A stretch of 64,000 nucleotides of DNA from Kribbella soli (GCF_004331345.1 NZ_SJJZ01000002.1:1054001-1118000), one strand, 5' to 3'. Shown: positions 1 to 10,441, numbered from the stretch's first letter. Program-made: numbers and translations. The notes: a model not told the origin generated them from the sequence alone.

Positions 1-616
1 TCGCTACGACCTCCTCGCCGAGGAGCCAGCGCAGCAGGTCGATCTGGTAGATCGAGTGATCGACCCACCCGCCGCCGACGGTCCGCGCCGGATCGACGAA
101 CCATCCCGGTGTGCGGTCGTCCGGCCATTGCGCCGGCAGCCCCGCCCAGGTCGTCATCGCCGCACTGGTGAGCTGACCGATCCGGCCGTCCTGCAGCCAG
201 CGCCGGAGCCACTGCGCATTCGGCCCCAGCCGCTGCCGGGACTCGGCCGGCAAGAAGGTGACGCCCGAACCGCGGACGGCCTCGACCACGCGCGAAGCAT
301 CCTCCGACCGAAGCGCCAGCGGCTTGTTGGCGATGATGTGTTTGCCCGCCTTCGCCGCGGCGACACACACCTCGGGGTTGAGGTCCGGGCTGACGAAGCT
401 CAACACCGCGTCGATCCCCGGATCATCCACCAGCGCGCGCCAGTCCGCCTCGACCCGGCCGACGTCGTACCGCTGTCCGACGTACGCGGCGCGAGCCGGA
501 TCGGCGTCCCACACACCGGCCAGGCTCAGCCCGGCTCGCGACCGTGCCCCGTCCGCGAGTGGAAGCGCCGCATACCAATGGTCCAAGCCCACCAGTGCGA
601 CCCGAAGTTCCGTCAT
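1..616 (-). CDS. Gfo/Idh/MocA-family oxidoreductase, C-terminus cut by window edge
   Basis: NAD(P)-dependent sugar or cyclitol dehydrogenase family. The reverse strand reads MTELRVALVGLDHWYAALPL, a Rossmann-type start, followed by the family motif AGKHIIANKPLAL, in which the Lys of the usual EKP-type motif is kept as NKP. The ATG at 616-614 overlaps the stop of the upstream ThuA gene (ATGA), so it is the last visible gene of the transporter operon. Its 3' part lies before base 1. ThuA plus a Gfo/Idh partner recalls ThuA/ThuB, which oxidise disaccharides to 3-keto sugars; the actual substrate is unknown. Confidence 0.85.
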   Translation of the reverse strand, partial: MTELRVALVGLDHWYAALPLADGARSRAGLSLAGVWDADPARAAYVGQRYDVGRVEADWRALVDDPGIDAVLSFVSPDLNPEVCVAAAKAGKHIIANKPLALRSEDASRVVEAVRGSGVTFLPAESRQRLGPNAQWLRRWLQDGRIGQLTSAAMTTWAGLPAQWPDDRTPGWFVDPARTVGGGWVDHSIYQIDLLRWLLGEEVVA

Positions 617-1323
617 CGATCCTCCGTTGCTCCCGCGCGCGGGTCGGCCGGTGCTACCCACGCGACCGCGTTGGCTATCACCTTGCGTACTTCGGACTGC
701 CGGTACACCGGGTACTGCTGATCTCCCGGACTGAAGTAGAAGATCCTGCCGTCCCCGCGGCGGAAACAGCACCCGCTGCGGAAGACGGCCCCACCACTGT
801 AGGAGCTGATGAACACGAGCTCATCCGGCTCCGGCAAGTCGCACGGCTCGGCGTACAACTCGTCCGCGGGGATGACGATCGGCGACGGCACACCTTCGGC
901 GATCGGGTGCCCGCGCTTGACCGTGTAGACCCGCTGCTCGTTGTTCGGCGCCCAGTGATCGAGGGCGCAACTGGTGCCGAGCAGCTCGAGACTGACCTTC
1001 GAGTAGAGGGCGGAGTGGAGCAGGACGAGTCCCATGCCCTGCTCCACTCGGGTGATCACGCGGTCGACCACCTCGTCGCAGACCTGATCGTTCGCGATAT
1101 GCGACCACCAGACCAGGACGTCGGTCTGCCGGACGACGTCCGCCGGCAGACCTTGCTCGGGCTGGTCCAGTGTGGCGGTGGTGACGACGGCATCGGGTCC
1201 CAACCCGGTTCTGATGCCGTCAGCAACCACCTCGTGAATGCCTTCCGGGTACACCCGTTGGACACTCTCGTCCTTGCCCTCGTGCACGTTCTCGTTCCAC
1301 ACGGTCACCCGCAAGGCACTCAC
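613..1323 (-). CDS. ThuA-like domain protein (trehalose-utilisation type)
   Basis: A 236-residue ThuA-fold protein (class I glutamine-amidotransferase-like). Visible family features are the start [17 protein letters not shown], the segment VLVWWSHIANDQV and the serine/histidine-rich core GLVLLHSALYSK. The start is GTG at 1323, overlapping the stop of the substrate-binding protein gene by 4 bases (GTGA). An open frame continues upstream of this start but only as antisense-free shadow of the previous gene. It is flanked by a Gfo/Idh/MocA oxidoreductase, the usual partner in keto-sugar metabolism. Cytoplasmic; reaction not defined by sequence. Confidence 0.85.
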   Translation of the reverse strand: MSALRVTVWNENVHEGKDESVQRVYPEGIHEVVADGIRTGLGPDAVVTTATLDQPEQGLPADVVRQTDVLVWWSHIANDQVCDEVVDRVITRVEQGMGLVLLHSALYSKVSLELLGTSCALDHWAPNNEQRVYTVKRGHPIAEGVPSPIVIPADELYAEPCDLPEPDELVFISSYSGGAVFRSGCCFRRGDGRIFYFSPGDQQYPVYRQSEVRKVIANAVAWVAPADPRAGATEDR

Positions 1324-2987
1324 TGCCCCGCCGGCTTCAGCCGCAGGACGACGATCTCCGCCCCCGGCGTGTACGGCGCGGCCGGCGCGTACGGATCCTC
1401 CGGCGTCGGCCACCCGGTCACCTTCGCCGACCGGTACATGGCCCAGTCGACGCTGTACACGAGCGGAATGATCGGCGTCTTCTCGACCATCGTGGCCTGC
1501 AGACCGTGCAACGCGGTCAGCCGGGCGTCGTCGGTAGCCGCGGACTCGTAGTCGGTCAGGAACTTCTGCGTGGCCGGGTCGTTGAACCGCTCGACGTTGG
1601 TCGTGGCGTTCGAACCGACCGGTCCGGACTGACTGTTGTCGAGCCAGCCCTGGTACGCGACGAACGGCGAGGCGCCGGTGTTGGACGAGCCCAGCGTCAG
1701 GTCGTAATGGCCCTGTGCCACGCGCTGCGACCAGTCGTCGCCGGAGACGCCCTTGACGGTCACCGAGATGCCGACCGTCTTGAGTTGCTGGGCGATGATC
1801 CCGGAGCTGTTCATCCAGTCCTTGTAGCCCGACGGAACGGTCAGCGTCAGCGAGATCGGCTTGCCGCCCTTCTCGTAGACGCCGGACTTGTTCAGCGTGA
1901 AGCCGGCGCCTTCGAGCAACTGCTTGGCCTTCGCCTTGTCCTCGACGATCTGGAGATCCTTGTACTTCGGGTCGAGAGCCGACTCGTAGTTCGGCAGCAG
2001 CAGCCCCGTGGGTGTCTTCACCGGTGGGTTGAACGTGTACTGGCCGAGATCGCAGATCTGCTGCCGATCGAGGGCCGCACTGATCGCTTGCCGCACCGGC
2101 AGCTCGCTCAACGGCCACACGGTGTTGTTCGGCACCAGCGAGACGACGCCGGTCGGCGGGTACCAGAAGTGGTTGTCCTTGTTCTTGTTGACGAACTCCT
2201 TGTTGCTGCCGGTCGTGAAGAAGTAGTCCGCCCAGTCCAGCTCACCCGACAGCAGCTGGATACCGGCCGTCTCGAAGCTCAGGCCGTGATAGTTCAGCTG
2301 CTGCACCTCGGGCTTGCCCGGCTGCCAGAACTTGTCGTTCTTGGTCAGCACCAGGAGCTGCGGGTTGTACGACTTGTAGACGAACGGACCGGTGCCGATC
2401 GGATTCGGATCCAGGAACTTGGCCGGATCCGGTACGGCGGACCACTCGTGCTTGGAGACGATCGGCGTCAACCCCGCGATCGCGTACAGCTGGGTGAACG
2501 CCGGCGTCTTGAACGTCATCACGACCGTCCTGTCGTCCGGCGCGGTGATCGTCGCGAAGTCGACCCCGTTGACGTTCAACGCGGCGTACTTCTTGATCAG
2601 TTCGAAGGTGAAGACCACATCGGCACTGGTGAACGCCTGGCCGTCGGACCACTTGACCCCGTCGCGGAGCTTGAAGGTCAGCGTCTTGTCGCCGTCGGAC
2701 CAGGTCCACGCGGTCGCGAGCCAGGGATAGGTGCTGCCCTCCTTCAGGATGTTGAACTGGACCAACGGCTCGTAGATCATGTTCACCGCGCTGTAGGCGT
2801 TCAGCGCGCTGGTCGGCAGGAACGGGTTGAAGTTGGCGGCCGGGCCGCCGCCGGTCCCGGTGATCTCCAGGGTCGGCAGCTCACCCGCCTTGGCCGGTGG
2901 CGCCTCTTCCGTGCACGCGGCGGCGCCGAGGACGAGCGCGACCGCGGCGGCCAGGCAGGCGATCGCTCTCCCAGATCGAATCTTCAT
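1320..2987 (-). CDS. Family 5 extracellular solute-binding lipoprotein (peptide/oligosaccharide type)
   Basis: The 555-residue protein starts [20 protein letters not shown] and has a lipobox-like end (GAAAC), so it should be a membrane-anchored receptor for the adjacent ABC importer. The SBP_bac_5 body is clear: [20 protein letters not shown] near the N-terminus and [20 protein letters not shown] about residue 100. The family binds di/oligopeptides, but also oligosaccharides and opine-like sugar-amine conjugates. ATG at 2987 overlaps the upstream ATPase stop (2984). In this operon of sugar-modifying enzymes a sugar conjugate is more likely than a peptide; that is inference. Confidence 0.9.
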   Translation of the reverse strand: MKIRSGRAIACLAAAVALVLGAAACTEEAPPAKAGELPTLEITGTGGGPAANFNPFLPTSALNAYSAVNMIYEPLVQFNILKEGSTYPWLATAWTWSDGDKTLTFKLRDGVKWSDGQAFTSADVVFTFELIKKYAALNVNGVDFATITAPDDRTVVMTFKTPAFTQLYAIAGLTPIVSKHEWSAVPDPAKFLDPNPIGTGPFVYKSYNPQLLVLTKNDKFWQPGKPEVQQLNYHGLSFETAGIQLLSGELDWADYFFTTGSNKEFVNKNKDNHFWYPPTGVVSLVPNNTVWPLSELPVRQAISAALDRQQICDLGQYTFNPPVKTPTGLLLPNYESALDPKYKDLQIVEDKAKAKQLLEGAGFTLNKSGVYEKGGKPISLTLTVPSGYKDWMNSSGIIAQQLKTVGISVTVKGVSGDDWSQRVAQGHYDLTLGSSNTGASPFVAYQGWLDNSQSGPVGSNATTNVERFNDPATQKFLTDYESAATDDARLTALHGLQATMVEKTPIIPLVYSVDWAMYRSAKVTGWPTPEDPYAPAAPYTPGAEIVVLRLKPAGQ

Positions 2988-4024
2988 GTCAGGTGCTCCT
3001 TGCTGGCTGCTGAGGAGGTCTCGGCGCTTGCGCTGTACAGCCAGCACCTCGTCCAATGGCCGGGGCGCAGCTCGGTTGTGCCGGGCGCCTCGGTGCGGCA
3101 GATGTCCATCGCGTGCGGACATCGCGGATGGAACCGGCAACCCTCGGGCGGGTTGACCAGGCTCGGCGGCTCACCCGCGTCGAGCAGCTCCGGATCGCGG
3201 CCGGCGCGATCCGGGTCGGGGGCGGACGCGAGCAACAACTGGGTGTAGGGATGTGCGGGGTTGCGGACGAGCTCCTCCGACGGCCCGCCCTCGATCACCC
3301 GGCCGGCGTACATGACGAGCGTCGTCGTCGCGAAGTACCGGGCCGAGGCGATGTCATGGGTGATGTAGAGCATCGCCAGGCCGAGCGACTTCACCAGGCC
3401 GGCGAGCAGGTTGAGGATGCCGAGCCGGATCGACACGTCGAGCATCGAGACGGGTTCGTCGGCGAGCAGCACCTCGGGTTCGGCCGCCAGTGCGCGGGCG
3501 ATCGCGATCCGCTGGAGCTGGCCGCCGGACAGTTCGTGCGGGTACTTCGCCAGGTACTGCTCCGCCGGGGTGAGGTTGACCTGCTCGAGCAGCTCCACCG
3601 TCGCTGCCCGGGTCGCGGCCCGGCTCTTCGCGAGGCCGTGCACCTTCAGGGGACGGGTCAGGTGGTACGCGATGGTGTGAACCGGGTTCAGCGAGCCGAA
3701 CGGGTCCTGGAAGACCATCTGCACGCGACGGACGTGCTCCCGGAACAGCCGGCCCCGTGTCGCCCGTACGGTCGCACCTCCGATGGCGATCGTTCCGTCG
3801 GTGAGCGGGTAGAGGCCGGCCAGCAGTCGAGCCACTGTCGACTTGCCGGAACCCGACTCGCCGACGAGCGCGGTGACCTCTCCGGACCGCAGCGTCAGCG
3901 AGACGTCGTCGACGGCGTGCACGACCTCACCGCGGCCACGCAGCCGCTGCCGGATCCGGTGCACCGGGAAGTGCTTGACCAGACCCTGGGCCTCCAAGGC
4001 CGGCGTTTCAGAGCTCATCGTCAT
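2984..4024 (-). CDS. ABC importer ATPase, DppF/OppF type
   Basis: A 346-residue ATPase with Walker [11 protein letters not shown]-loop [11 protein letters not shown], signature [15 protein letters not shown], Walker B VLLADEP and H-loop ITHD. The C-terminal oligopeptide-transporter extension with [14 protein letters not shown] is present. It overlaps the 3' end of the permease/ATPase fusion by 17 bases; a second in-frame ATG at 4018 is an alternative start. It would pair with the ATPase half of that fusion to energise uptake. Confidence 0.93.
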   Translation of the reverse strand: MTMSSETPALEAQGLVKHFPVHRIRQRLRGRGEVVHAVDDVSLTLRSGEVTALVGESGSGKSTVARLLAGLYPLTDGTIAIGGATVRATRGRLFREHVRRVQMVFQDPFGSLNPVHTIAYHLTRPLKVHGLAKSRAATRAATVELLEQVNLTPAEQYLAKYPHELSGGQLQRIAIARALAAEPEVLLADEPVSMLDVSIRLGILNLLAGLVKSLGLAMLYITHDIASARYFATTTLVMYAGRVIEGGPSEELVRNPAHPYTQLLLASAPDPDRAGRDPELLDAGEPPSLVNPPEGCRFHPRCPHAMDICRTEAPGTTELRPGHWTRCWLYSASAETSSAASKEHLT

Positions 4025-5972
4025 CGCTACTCCTCGGTTGAGTCAGTAGACACGCGACCTGGTGGCCCTCCGTTGTTGCCAACAGCAACGGCATGGTCGT
4101 GGTGCAGGCTGCGATCGCCTGGCCGCAGCGCGGCTGGAAGGGGCAGCCCGGTGCAATGATCCGCAGATCCGGAGGCGTGCCGGGGATACCGGTCAGGACC
4201 TTGCGCGGTCCGTGCAGGTGCGGGAACGAGCGCAGCAGACCGTCGCTGTACGGATGCTGCGGTGATCGGTACAGCTCCGATGCCGAGCCGGTCTCGATGA
4301 CGCGACCGGCGTACATGATCGCGATCCGGTCCGCGACCTCGATCAGCAGCGACAGGTCGTGGGTGATGAAGACGACCGCGAACCCGAGCTGTTCGCGCAG
4401 AGCCATGATCTGGTTCAGGATCTGACGTTGTACGACGACGTCCAGCGCGGTGGTCGGCTCGTCGAGCACCAGGACATCCGGCTCCAGGACCAGTGCCATC
4501 GCGATCAGCGCGCGCTGGCGCATACCGCCGGACAGCTCATGTGGGTACGCGTCGGCGCGATCGGCCGGCAGACCGACCATCGTCATGACCTCGACGACCC
4601 GTGCATCCCGTTGCTGGCTGGTCGTCCCGGGTCGATGCGCGGTCAGCGCATCAGCCATCTGCACCCGCAGCGTCAGCACCGGGTTGAGCGAGTTCATCGC
4701 GCTCTGGAAGACGATCGCCAGCTCAGCCCATCGGAACGCGCGCAGTTCGTCCGCCGACATCCGCAGTACGTCGACCGGCTCCTCGCCCCGAGGCCAGTAG
4801 TGGATCGAGCCGGACACGACCTCACCGGGTGGGCGCAGCAACCGGGTGATCGCGTAGGCCAGCGTCGACTTGCCCGAGCCGGACTCACCGGCAATGCCGA
4901 GCACTTCACCGCGACGCAGTACCAGGTCCACACCGTCCACGGCCTTGACCGCGTCCGGCCCCTCGCCGTAGTTCACGTGCAGGTCGGTCACCTCGAGCAC
5001 CACGTCGGTACGTCGTGACGCCGGCAGGGGCCTGGACTTCGCCATGGGCATCCGGCGGGCGCGCTTGGGGCCGAGCTTCTGGACGCGAAGGCGAGGGTTC
5101 ACGAACTCGTCGATGCCGAAGTTGATCAGCGCGAGCGCCATGCCGATCACGGCGATGCACAGCCCCGGCGGAACGAACCACCACCACGCGCCGGACTGCA
5201 GCGCCTGGTTGTTCTGTGCCCAGTAGAGGATGCCGCCCCACGACCAGGTGGTGACGTCGGACAGACCGAGGAACGCCAGGCCGGCCTGGGTCAGGATCGC
5301 GAAGACGATCGTGAACAGGAAGCTCGAGGCGACGATCGCGAACTCGTTCGGCAGGATCTCGAACAGGATGATCCGGATCGGACGCTCACCGGTCGCCCGC
5401 GCCGCCTCGACGAAGTCACGCCGTCGGATCGACAACGTCTGGGCTCGCAGGATCCGCGCGCCCCACGACCAGCCGGTCAGACTGATCACGACCGCCACGG
5501 TCAGCGAGCCGCGCGTCGGCAGATAGCCGGCCAGCACGACAACCAGCGGCAGCGCCGGGATCACCAGGAACACGTTGGCGAGCGCGGAGAACAGCTCGTC
5601 GGTCAGACCACCGACGTACCCGGCTGTCAGTCCGACGAGCAACGAGAGGACAGTCGCCAGAACGGCCGCGGTCACGCCGACGAGCAAGGACACCCGGGTC
5701 CCGACCAGCACCTGGGCGAGGATGTCCTGCCCGGTCTGGGTGGTGCCGAACCAGTGCGCGCCCGATGGCGGCTGGAGGATGTCGTTCGAGAGGGCCGACG
5801 GATCCTTCCGCCACACCAGCGGGCCGAAGGCGCCCGCGAGGACGAAGACGCCGAACATCACCAGACCGGTCATCGTCTTCGCCGACCGCAGTCCGGCGAA
5901 CCGGGAGCGCGTGGATGCCTTCGGACCCGGCTGCGCGGTCGGCACCGCGTCCGCTATGGCCTCAGCAGACAT
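4008..5972 (-). CDS. ABC importer permease (DppC type) fused to ATPase (DppD type)
   Basis: A single uninterrupted 654-codon frame carries two proteins that are normally separate. Residues about 30-300 are a DppC-like permease with several membrane spans and the EAA loop ([20 protein letters not shown]). A basic linker about residues 305-320 ([17 protein letters not shown]) leads into a complete ATPase: [36 protein letters not shown] and the CPFQPRC tail. An ATG in the linker could also be used as an internal start. Such permease/ATPase fusions are known in actinobacteria. It follows the DppB-type permease directly (TAGATG junction). Confidence 0.92.
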   Translation of the reverse strand: MSAEAIADAVPTAQPGPKASTRSRFAGLRSAKTMTGLVMFGVFVLAGAFGPLVWRKDPSALSNDILQPPSGAHWFGTTQTGQDILAQVLVGTRVSLLVGVTAAVLATVLSLLVGLTAGYVGGLTDELFSALANVFLVIPALPLVVVLAGYLPTRGSLTVAVVISLTGWSWGARILRAQTLSIRRRDFVEAARATGERPIRIILFEILPNEFAIVASSFLFTIVFAILTQAGLAFLGLSDVTTWSWGGILYWAQNNQALQSGAWWWFVPPGLCIAVIGMALALINFGIDEFVNPRLRVQKLGPKRARRMPMAKSRPLPASRRTDVVLEVTDLHVNYGEGPDAVKAVDGVDLVLRRGEVLGIAGESGSGKSTLAYAITRLLRPPGEVVSGSIHYWPRGEEPVDVLRMSADELRAFRWAELAIVFQSAMNSLNPVLTLRVQMADALTAHRPGTTSQQRDARVVEVMTMVGLPADRADAYPHELSGGMRQRALIAMALVLEPDVLVLDEPTTALDVVVQRQILNQIMALREQLGFAVVFITHDLSLLIEVADRIAIMYAGRVIETGSASELYRSPQHPYSDGLLRSFPHLHGPRKVLTGIPGTPPDLRIIAPGCPFQPRCGQAIAACTTTMPLLLATTEGHQVACLLTQPRSSDDDEL

Positions 5973-6950
5973 CTACGCCTCCACCCGGGTCCGCGGATCC
6001 AGCCAGACATAGACCAGATCGGCCAGGAAGTTCGCCAGCAGGACGACGAACGTGATGATCAGGAAGATCCCCTGCATCAGCGGGAAGTCCTCGTTGATCA
6101 CTGCCTGGTACAGGTTGTTGCCGATCCCCGGATAGCCGAAGACGATCTCGGTCAGCACGGCGCCGCCGACGACGAAGCCGAGCGACATCGTGAACGTCGC
6201 GACCGACGGCAGGATCGCGTTGCGGGCCGCGTAGTTGAGCATCACCCGCCGCGGTGCCAGCCCCTTCGCCTCGGCCAGTACGACGTAGTCGTCCGACATC
6301 GTCGTCACCATCATGTTCCGCATCGGGATCAGCCAGCCGGCGATCGAGGCGATCACGATCGTCAGCCCGGGCAGGATCGCGTGCTTGAACGCGCTGGACA
6401 GGAACGCCCAGGAGAAGTCGACCGACAGCCAGGACGAGTACCCGCCGGAGAGCGGGAACAGCCGCAGTTCGCCGCTGAGGACGAACAGCACGATCAGCCC
6501 GAACCAGAAGTACGGGATCGACGAGAAGAACGTGGTGATCGGCAGCAGCTGATCCCATCGCGAACCGCGCTTCCAGCCGGCGACGATTCCCAGCAGTGTC
6601 CCGACGACGAAGCTGACCACCGTCGCGATGCCGACCAGGACGATCGTCCACCACAGGCTGTCCATGATCACCGTGCCGACCGGAGTCGGGAAGAAGGTGA
6701 ACGACAGCCCGAAGTCGCCCTTGCCGAGGTCTGCCAGATAAGTCCGGTACTGCGACCACATCGACTCGTTGTTCAGGCCGAACATCGCGGTCAGTGCCTC
6801 GGTGGCCCGCGGGTCCAGCCGGCCGCGGAAGCGGGACAGCAGCGCCTGCGCCGGATCACCCGGCATCAACCGGGGAATCAGGAAGTTCAGCGTGAGCGCT
6901 GCCCACGCCGTGATGAGGTAAAAGGCGAAGCGCCGAGCCAGATAACGCAT
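5973..6950 (-). CDS. ABC importer permease, DppB type
   Basis: A 325-residue membrane permease: N-terminal MRYLARRFAFYLITAWAALT, a long periplasmic region, then membrane segments and the EAA loop VLAEAKGLAPRRVMLNYAAR. First gene of the six-gene importer operon. The reverse strand has GGAGGACC just before the ATG at 6950. The promoter and ROK-type operator lie at 7008-7046, leaving a leader of about 60 bases. Confidence 0.93.
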   Translation of the reverse strand: MRYLARRFAFYLITAWAALTLNFLIPRLMPGDPAQALLSRFRGRLDPRATEALTAMFGLNNESMWSQYRTYLADLGKGDFGLSFTFFPTPVGTVIMDSLWWTIVLVGIATVVSFVVGTLLGIVAGWKRGSRWDQLLPITTFFSSIPYFWFGLIVLFVLSGELRLFPLSGGYSSWLSVDFSWAFLSSAFKHAILPGLTIVIASIAGWLIPMRNMMVTTMSDDYVVLAEAKGLAPRRVMLNYAARNAILPSVATFTMSLGFVVGGAVLTEIVFGYPGIGNNLYQAVINEDFPLMQGIFLIITFVVLLANFLADLVYVWLDPRTRVEA

Positions 6951-7007
6951 TCGGTCCTCCCTGGCATCGCGACGAGGTACGTCGAAGTGACATCAACCAT
7001 TCGTCGC

Positions 7008-7046
7008 TGTGTTCGGTAGCTTAACAAACTCCCAGAACGTTGTCGA
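7008..7046 (-). promoter_or_regulatory. ROK-type operator 1 over the promoter of the importer operon
   Basis: The plus strand at 7008-7030 contains TGTTCGGTAGCTTAACAAAC; the same element recurs at 10442 and 15621. Read on the minus strand, a TCGACA -35 box (7046-7041), a 17-base spacer and a TAAGCT -10 box (7023-7018) are visible, so the element sits on the -10. Half of it resembles ROK-repressor half-sites (AGTTTGTTAA). The site overlaps the last three codons and stop of the aldo/keto reductase gene, and the -35 box lies inside that gene. Confidence 0.75.
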
Positions 7047-7965
7047 TGGCCCGTAGCTCCGATTCGTCCGGTCGCCATCGGACCGCGTGGACGTTGGCGC
7101 GCACCTGCGCCGGCGAACTCGCTCCGGCGATCACCGAACCCACGCTGGGCTGCGCCGCCAGCCAACCGATCGCCAGCTCCAGCAGGGTGCGGCCGTTCGC
7201 CTCGCACCACTTCGTCAGGCGGTCGACTCGATCGAGGCGTTCCTCGGTGACCAGGTGACTGCGATCCGCGATCCTGGTGCCATCGGGCAACGGCTGGCCG
7301 CGGCGGACCTTTCCGGTCAGCATGCCTTCGGCGAGTGGGTAGTAAGGCAGGACACCGACGCCGTAGTGCTCGGCGGCCGGGACGAGTTCGGACTCGACGT
7401 CGCGGACCAGCAGCGACCAGTTGTTCTGCGCGGAGACGAACGGCGTGAGCCCGTTCTCGCGGGCGAGATGATCCGCTTGGGCGAGCTCCCAGCCGGCGTA
7501 GTTCGAATGGCCGAGATAGCGAACCTTGCCCTCGACAACGAGTTCGTGCAGGGCCGCCAGCGTCTCGAGGATCGGCGTGGCGCGATCAGGCATGTGGATC
7601 TGGTACAGATCGATGTAGTCGGTACCCAACCGGCGCAGGGAACCTTCCACCGCACGCCGGATGTAGGCCCGCCCGCCCTTCGCTCCGGCCGCGGGGCCGA
7701 ACCCCATGTCGACCCCGGGATGACCGAACTTCGTCGCCAGCACGACCTGGTCCCGACGGCCCTTGAGCACCTCCCCCAGCACCCGCTCGGAGCCACCGTC
7801 CGGACCGTAGATGTCGGCGGTGTCGAACAGGGTGACGCCGAGGTCGATCGCGGCATCCACGACCGACCGGCCGGCGTCGACGTCCATCCGGCTGCCGAAG
7901 TTCAGGCAGCCGAGGCCGACCACCGAGACAAGCTGACCGGACCGTCCGAGCGCTCGGTACTCCAT
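7021..7965 (-). CDS. Aldo/keto reductase
   Basis: A 314-residue NADP-dependent TIM-barrel reductase. The catalytic tetrad can be read as D48, Y53 (FDTADIYG), K79 (LATKFGH) and H124 (YQIHMPD). The cofactor-binding region near the C-terminus (VIAGASSPAQVRANVHAV) is intact. It is the third gene after the isomerase and aldehyde dehydrogenase, with 12 bases between stop and start. Its stop codon is part of operator 1. Probably reduces or oxidises a sugar carbonyl in the same pathway; the substrate cannot be read. Confidence 0.92.
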   Translation of the reverse strand: MEYRALGRSGQLVSVVGLGCLNFGSRMDVDAGRSVVDAAIDLGVTLFDTADIYGPDGGSERVLGEVLKGRRDQVVLATKFGHPGVDMGFGPAAGAKGGRAYIRRAVEGSLRRLGTDYIDLYQIHMPDRATPILETLAALHELVVEGKVRYLGHSNYAGWELAQADHLARENGLTPFVSAQNNWSLLVRDVESELVPAAEHYGVGVLPYYPLAEGMLTGKVRRGQPLPDGTRIADRSHLVTEERLDRVDRLTKWCEANGRTLLELAIGWLAAQPSVGSVIAGASSPAQVRANVHAVRWRPDESELRAIDNVLGVC

Positions 7966-7977
7966 GTCTGCTCCGGG

Positions 7978-9441
7978 TCAGTAGGGGTAGTGGACAGGGC
8001 TGCCGGCAACGGTCAGCCAGCGGCGTTCGGTGAACTCGTCGAGGTTGGAGTCACCACCGGCACGCCCGCCGAGACCCGATTGCCCCGTCCCGCCGAAGGG
8101 CGCCGACGCTTCGTCCTGTGGTGTCGCATCGTTGATGTGCACCATCCCCGCGGACAGCTCCCGGGCGATCGCCAGGCCACGGCCCAGGTCTGCGGTGAGC
8201 ACGGAGTCGACCAGGCCATAGCTGGTGTCGTTGGCTACCTGCAGCGCTTCCGCGTCGTCGTCGACCACAAGTACCGGCGCGATCGGCGCGAAGATCTCCT
8301 CGGTCCACAGCCGCATCCGCGGTGTCACGTCCACGACCACGGTCGGCCGGAAGTACGGCGCCGTACCGGATCCTCCGGTGACGATCCGCGCTCCTTCCGC
8401 GACTGCCTCGACGAGCAGTTCGTGCGCCCTGGCCCGTTGCCTGGTGTTGATCATCGGGCCCAGACCGACCGTCGCGTCGAGCGGATCTCCGACGGTGATC
8501 GCCTCGGCGCGGGCGGACAGACCGGCGACGTACTCCTCGGCGATGTCGCGTTGGACGATATGGCGGCCGGCTGTGATGCAGGTCTGGCCTTGGTAGTGGA
8601 AGCTCGACCAGGCTCCGATCATCGTGGCTTGCTCGAGATCCGCGTCGTCCAGGACGATCAGCGCGTTGTTGCCGCCGAGCTCCAGCGACACCTTCTTCAG
8701 CAGGCCTCCGGCGGTGGCGGCGATCTCGCGGCCGACCTTGGTCGATCCGGTGAAGTGGATCATCGAGATCCCGGGATGCTCGACCAACCGGCGACCGACC
8801 TTCTCCTCCCCCGGTACGACGTTCAGGATCCCCGCCGGAGCGCCCGCCTCGGCGAAAAGGTCCGCGATCGCGAGCCCGCCACTGATCGGCGTCTCCGGCG
8901 ACGGCTTGAGTACGACGGCGTTGCCGAGCGCGAGCGCCGGTGCGATCACGCGCATACCCAGCACCAGCGGGAAGTTCCACGGGGTGATGACACCGACGAG
9001 ACCGACCGGGATCCGCTCCGACAGCGAGAGCCGATCAGCATGGTTCGAAGCCAGCACCTCACCGACCGGCCGGGATGCCAGACTCGCGGCGGCCATCAAT
9101 TCACTGCTCGCGGCGGAGATCTCGTAGTCCGCTTTCCCAGCAATACAACCTGTTTCCCGGATCAGGAGTTCGCGGAAGTCCGGCGCCCGGTCGGTCAGCA
9201 CCGCGGCCACCGTCCTGAGCACATCCGCGCGTTCGGCGTACGTCCGTCGCGCCCAGTCCCGCTGCGCGACGACTGCCGTCTCGACCGCTTCGTCCACGTC
9301 GGACGGATCGGCGAGTCCGGCGATCGCGAACACCTCACCCGACGCCTTGTCCCGGACGTCGATCCCGGCCTTGCCCGCCGGTTGCCGGAACTCCCCGTTG
9401 ACGAACACACTCTGCTGCCAGTGCTGGTTCTGGATCGTCAC
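7978..9441 (-). CDS. NAD(P)-dependent aldehyde dehydrogenase
   Basis: A 487-residue member of the aldehyde dehydrogenase superfamily. With the GTG start at 9441, the catalytic Cys is C288 in GQTCITAGRH and the general base Glu is E254 in LELGGNNALIV. The N-terminal NGEFRQPAG and the segment ITPWNFPLVLGM resemble benzaldehyde/vanillin-type dehydrogenases. I chose GTG 9441 because GGAGA lies 7-8 bases upstream; the frame extends further (to 9501) but would overlap the isomerase gene. With a copper amine oxidase in the same regulon, it is a good candidate to oxidise the aldehyde that enzyme forms. Confidence 0.92.
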   Translation of the reverse strand: MTIQNQHWQQSVFVNGEFRQPAGKAGIDVRDKASGEVFAIAGLADPSDVDEAVETAVVAQRDWARRTYAERADVLRTVAAVLTDRAPDFRELLIRETGCIAGKADYEISAASSELMAAASLASRPVGEVLASNHADRLSLSERIPVGLVGVITPWNFPLVLGMRVIAPALALGNAVVLKPSPETPISGGLAIADLFAEAGAPAGILNVVPGEEKVGRRLVEHPGISMIHFTGSTKVGREIAATAGGLLKKVSLELGGNNALIVLDDADLEQATMIGAWSSFHYQGQTCITAGRHIVQRDIAEEYVAGLSARAEAITVGDPLDATVGLGPMINTRQRARAHELLVEAVAEGARIVTGGSGTAPYFRPTVVVDVTPRMRLWTEEIFAPIAPVLVVDDDAEALQVANDTSYGLVDSVLTADLGRGLAIARELSAGMVHINDATPQDEASAPFGGTGQSGLGGRAGGDSNLDEFTERRWLTVAGSPVHYPY

Positions 9442-9478
9442 GCGTCTCTCCGTATCCTCCGCGATCCGAGGGCCGCGG

Positions 9479-10423
9479 TCACCGGTCGTTGCTGGGGGCA
9501 ATGGATCGGACCAGTGCGGCCGCCTTGGCGATGCCGTCGTCGTCCGCGAAGAGCGGATCGCCCTGCTCGATGCACAGGTCGCCGCTGTAGCCGATCTCCA
9601 TCGCGCTGGCGACGAAGTCCTTCCAGAAGTCGACCCCGTGCCCGAAACCGACGGTGCGGTGCACCCAGGTCTTGTCGGTCCAGGCCAGACCCGCGACCGG
9701 ATTGAGTACCCCGGCCTCGGCCAGGTTCTGCGGACGGAGCTGACTGTCGTTCAGATGGATGCGATGTACTGCGGGGCCGAGGTACCGCACGGCGGCCGGG
9801 ATGTCGATCTGCTGCCAGAACAAGTGACTCGGATCAACGAGCGCGCCGATCGCCGGACCGACCGCGTCCCGGAGTCGCATCAGCGTTCGCGGATTGAAGA
9901 CGACGCTGCCCGGATACAGCTCGAGGGCGACTCGTACGTCATGATCGGCGGCGAACGTCGCCGCCCGCTCCCAGTACGGCAGGACCCGCTCGGACCACTG
10001 CCAGTCAAGGATCTTCGCGAAGTCGTCGAGCGCGAACATCGAGATCCAGTTGGGATAGCGCGCCTCCTCGGAGTCACCCGGGCAACCGGCGAACTCCGTC
10101 ACCGTGGATACGCCGAGCAGCGCGGCGAGCTCGACCGTCTTGCTGAACCGGTCCTGCTGACGCAAGGCTCGCCCGGCATCGGGATGCAACGGGTTGCCGT
10201 AGCAACCAAACGCGCTGATCTCGAGGCCGGCCGCCTCGACCCGGGCGAGCAGTTCCTTGCGCTGCCGTCCGTCGGCGAGCAGATCGTCCAGCCGGTACTC
10301 GAAGGCGACGAACTCGCCGAACGTCCCGACCTCGAGGCACTGCACGTCGAGCCGGGAAAGGAAGGTGAGCGCGTCGTCCAGCGCCCAGCCGCGGAGACAC
10401 TCCAGGAACACGCCGGTCTTCAT
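9479..10423 (-). CDS. Sugar phosphate isomerase/epimerase (xylose-isomerase-like TIM barrel)
   Basis: A 314-residue AP-endonuclease-2-like TIM barrel. Visible barrel-strand residues include VALELYPGS (metal-binding Glu), ALVDPSHLFWQ, HRIHLND and DLCIEQGDP. This fold includes sugar and cyclitol epimerases, inosose dehydratases and the C-deglycosylation and keto-glycoside enzymes that pair with Gfo/Idh proteins. The ATG at 10423 has AGGAGG 5 bases upstream; an open frame runs back to 10480 through the operator but has no such signal. First gene of the operon, divergent from the ROK regulator. Confidence 0.9.
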   Translation of the reverse strand: MKTGVFLECLRGWALDDALTFLSRLDVQCLEVGTFGEFVAFEYRLDDLLADGRQRKELLARVEAAGLEISAFGCYGNPLHPDAGRALRQQDRFSKTVELAALLGVSTVTEFAGCPGDSEEARYPNWISMFALDDFAKILDWQWSERVLPYWERAATFAADHDVRVALELYPGSVVFNPRTLMRLRDAVGPAIGALVDPSHLFWQQIDIPAAVRYLGPAVHRIHLNDSQLRPQNLAEAGVLNPVAGLAWTDKTWVHRTVGFGHGVDFWKDFVASAMEIGYSGDLCIEQGDPLFADDDGIAKAAALVRSIAPSNDR

Positions 10424-10441
10424 ACAAGCCTCCTGGGATTC

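Noticed and set aside
56..1551. Plus-strand open frames over the first operon
   Set aside because: They lie antisense to clear Gfo/Idh and ThuA genes and have low-complexity composition.
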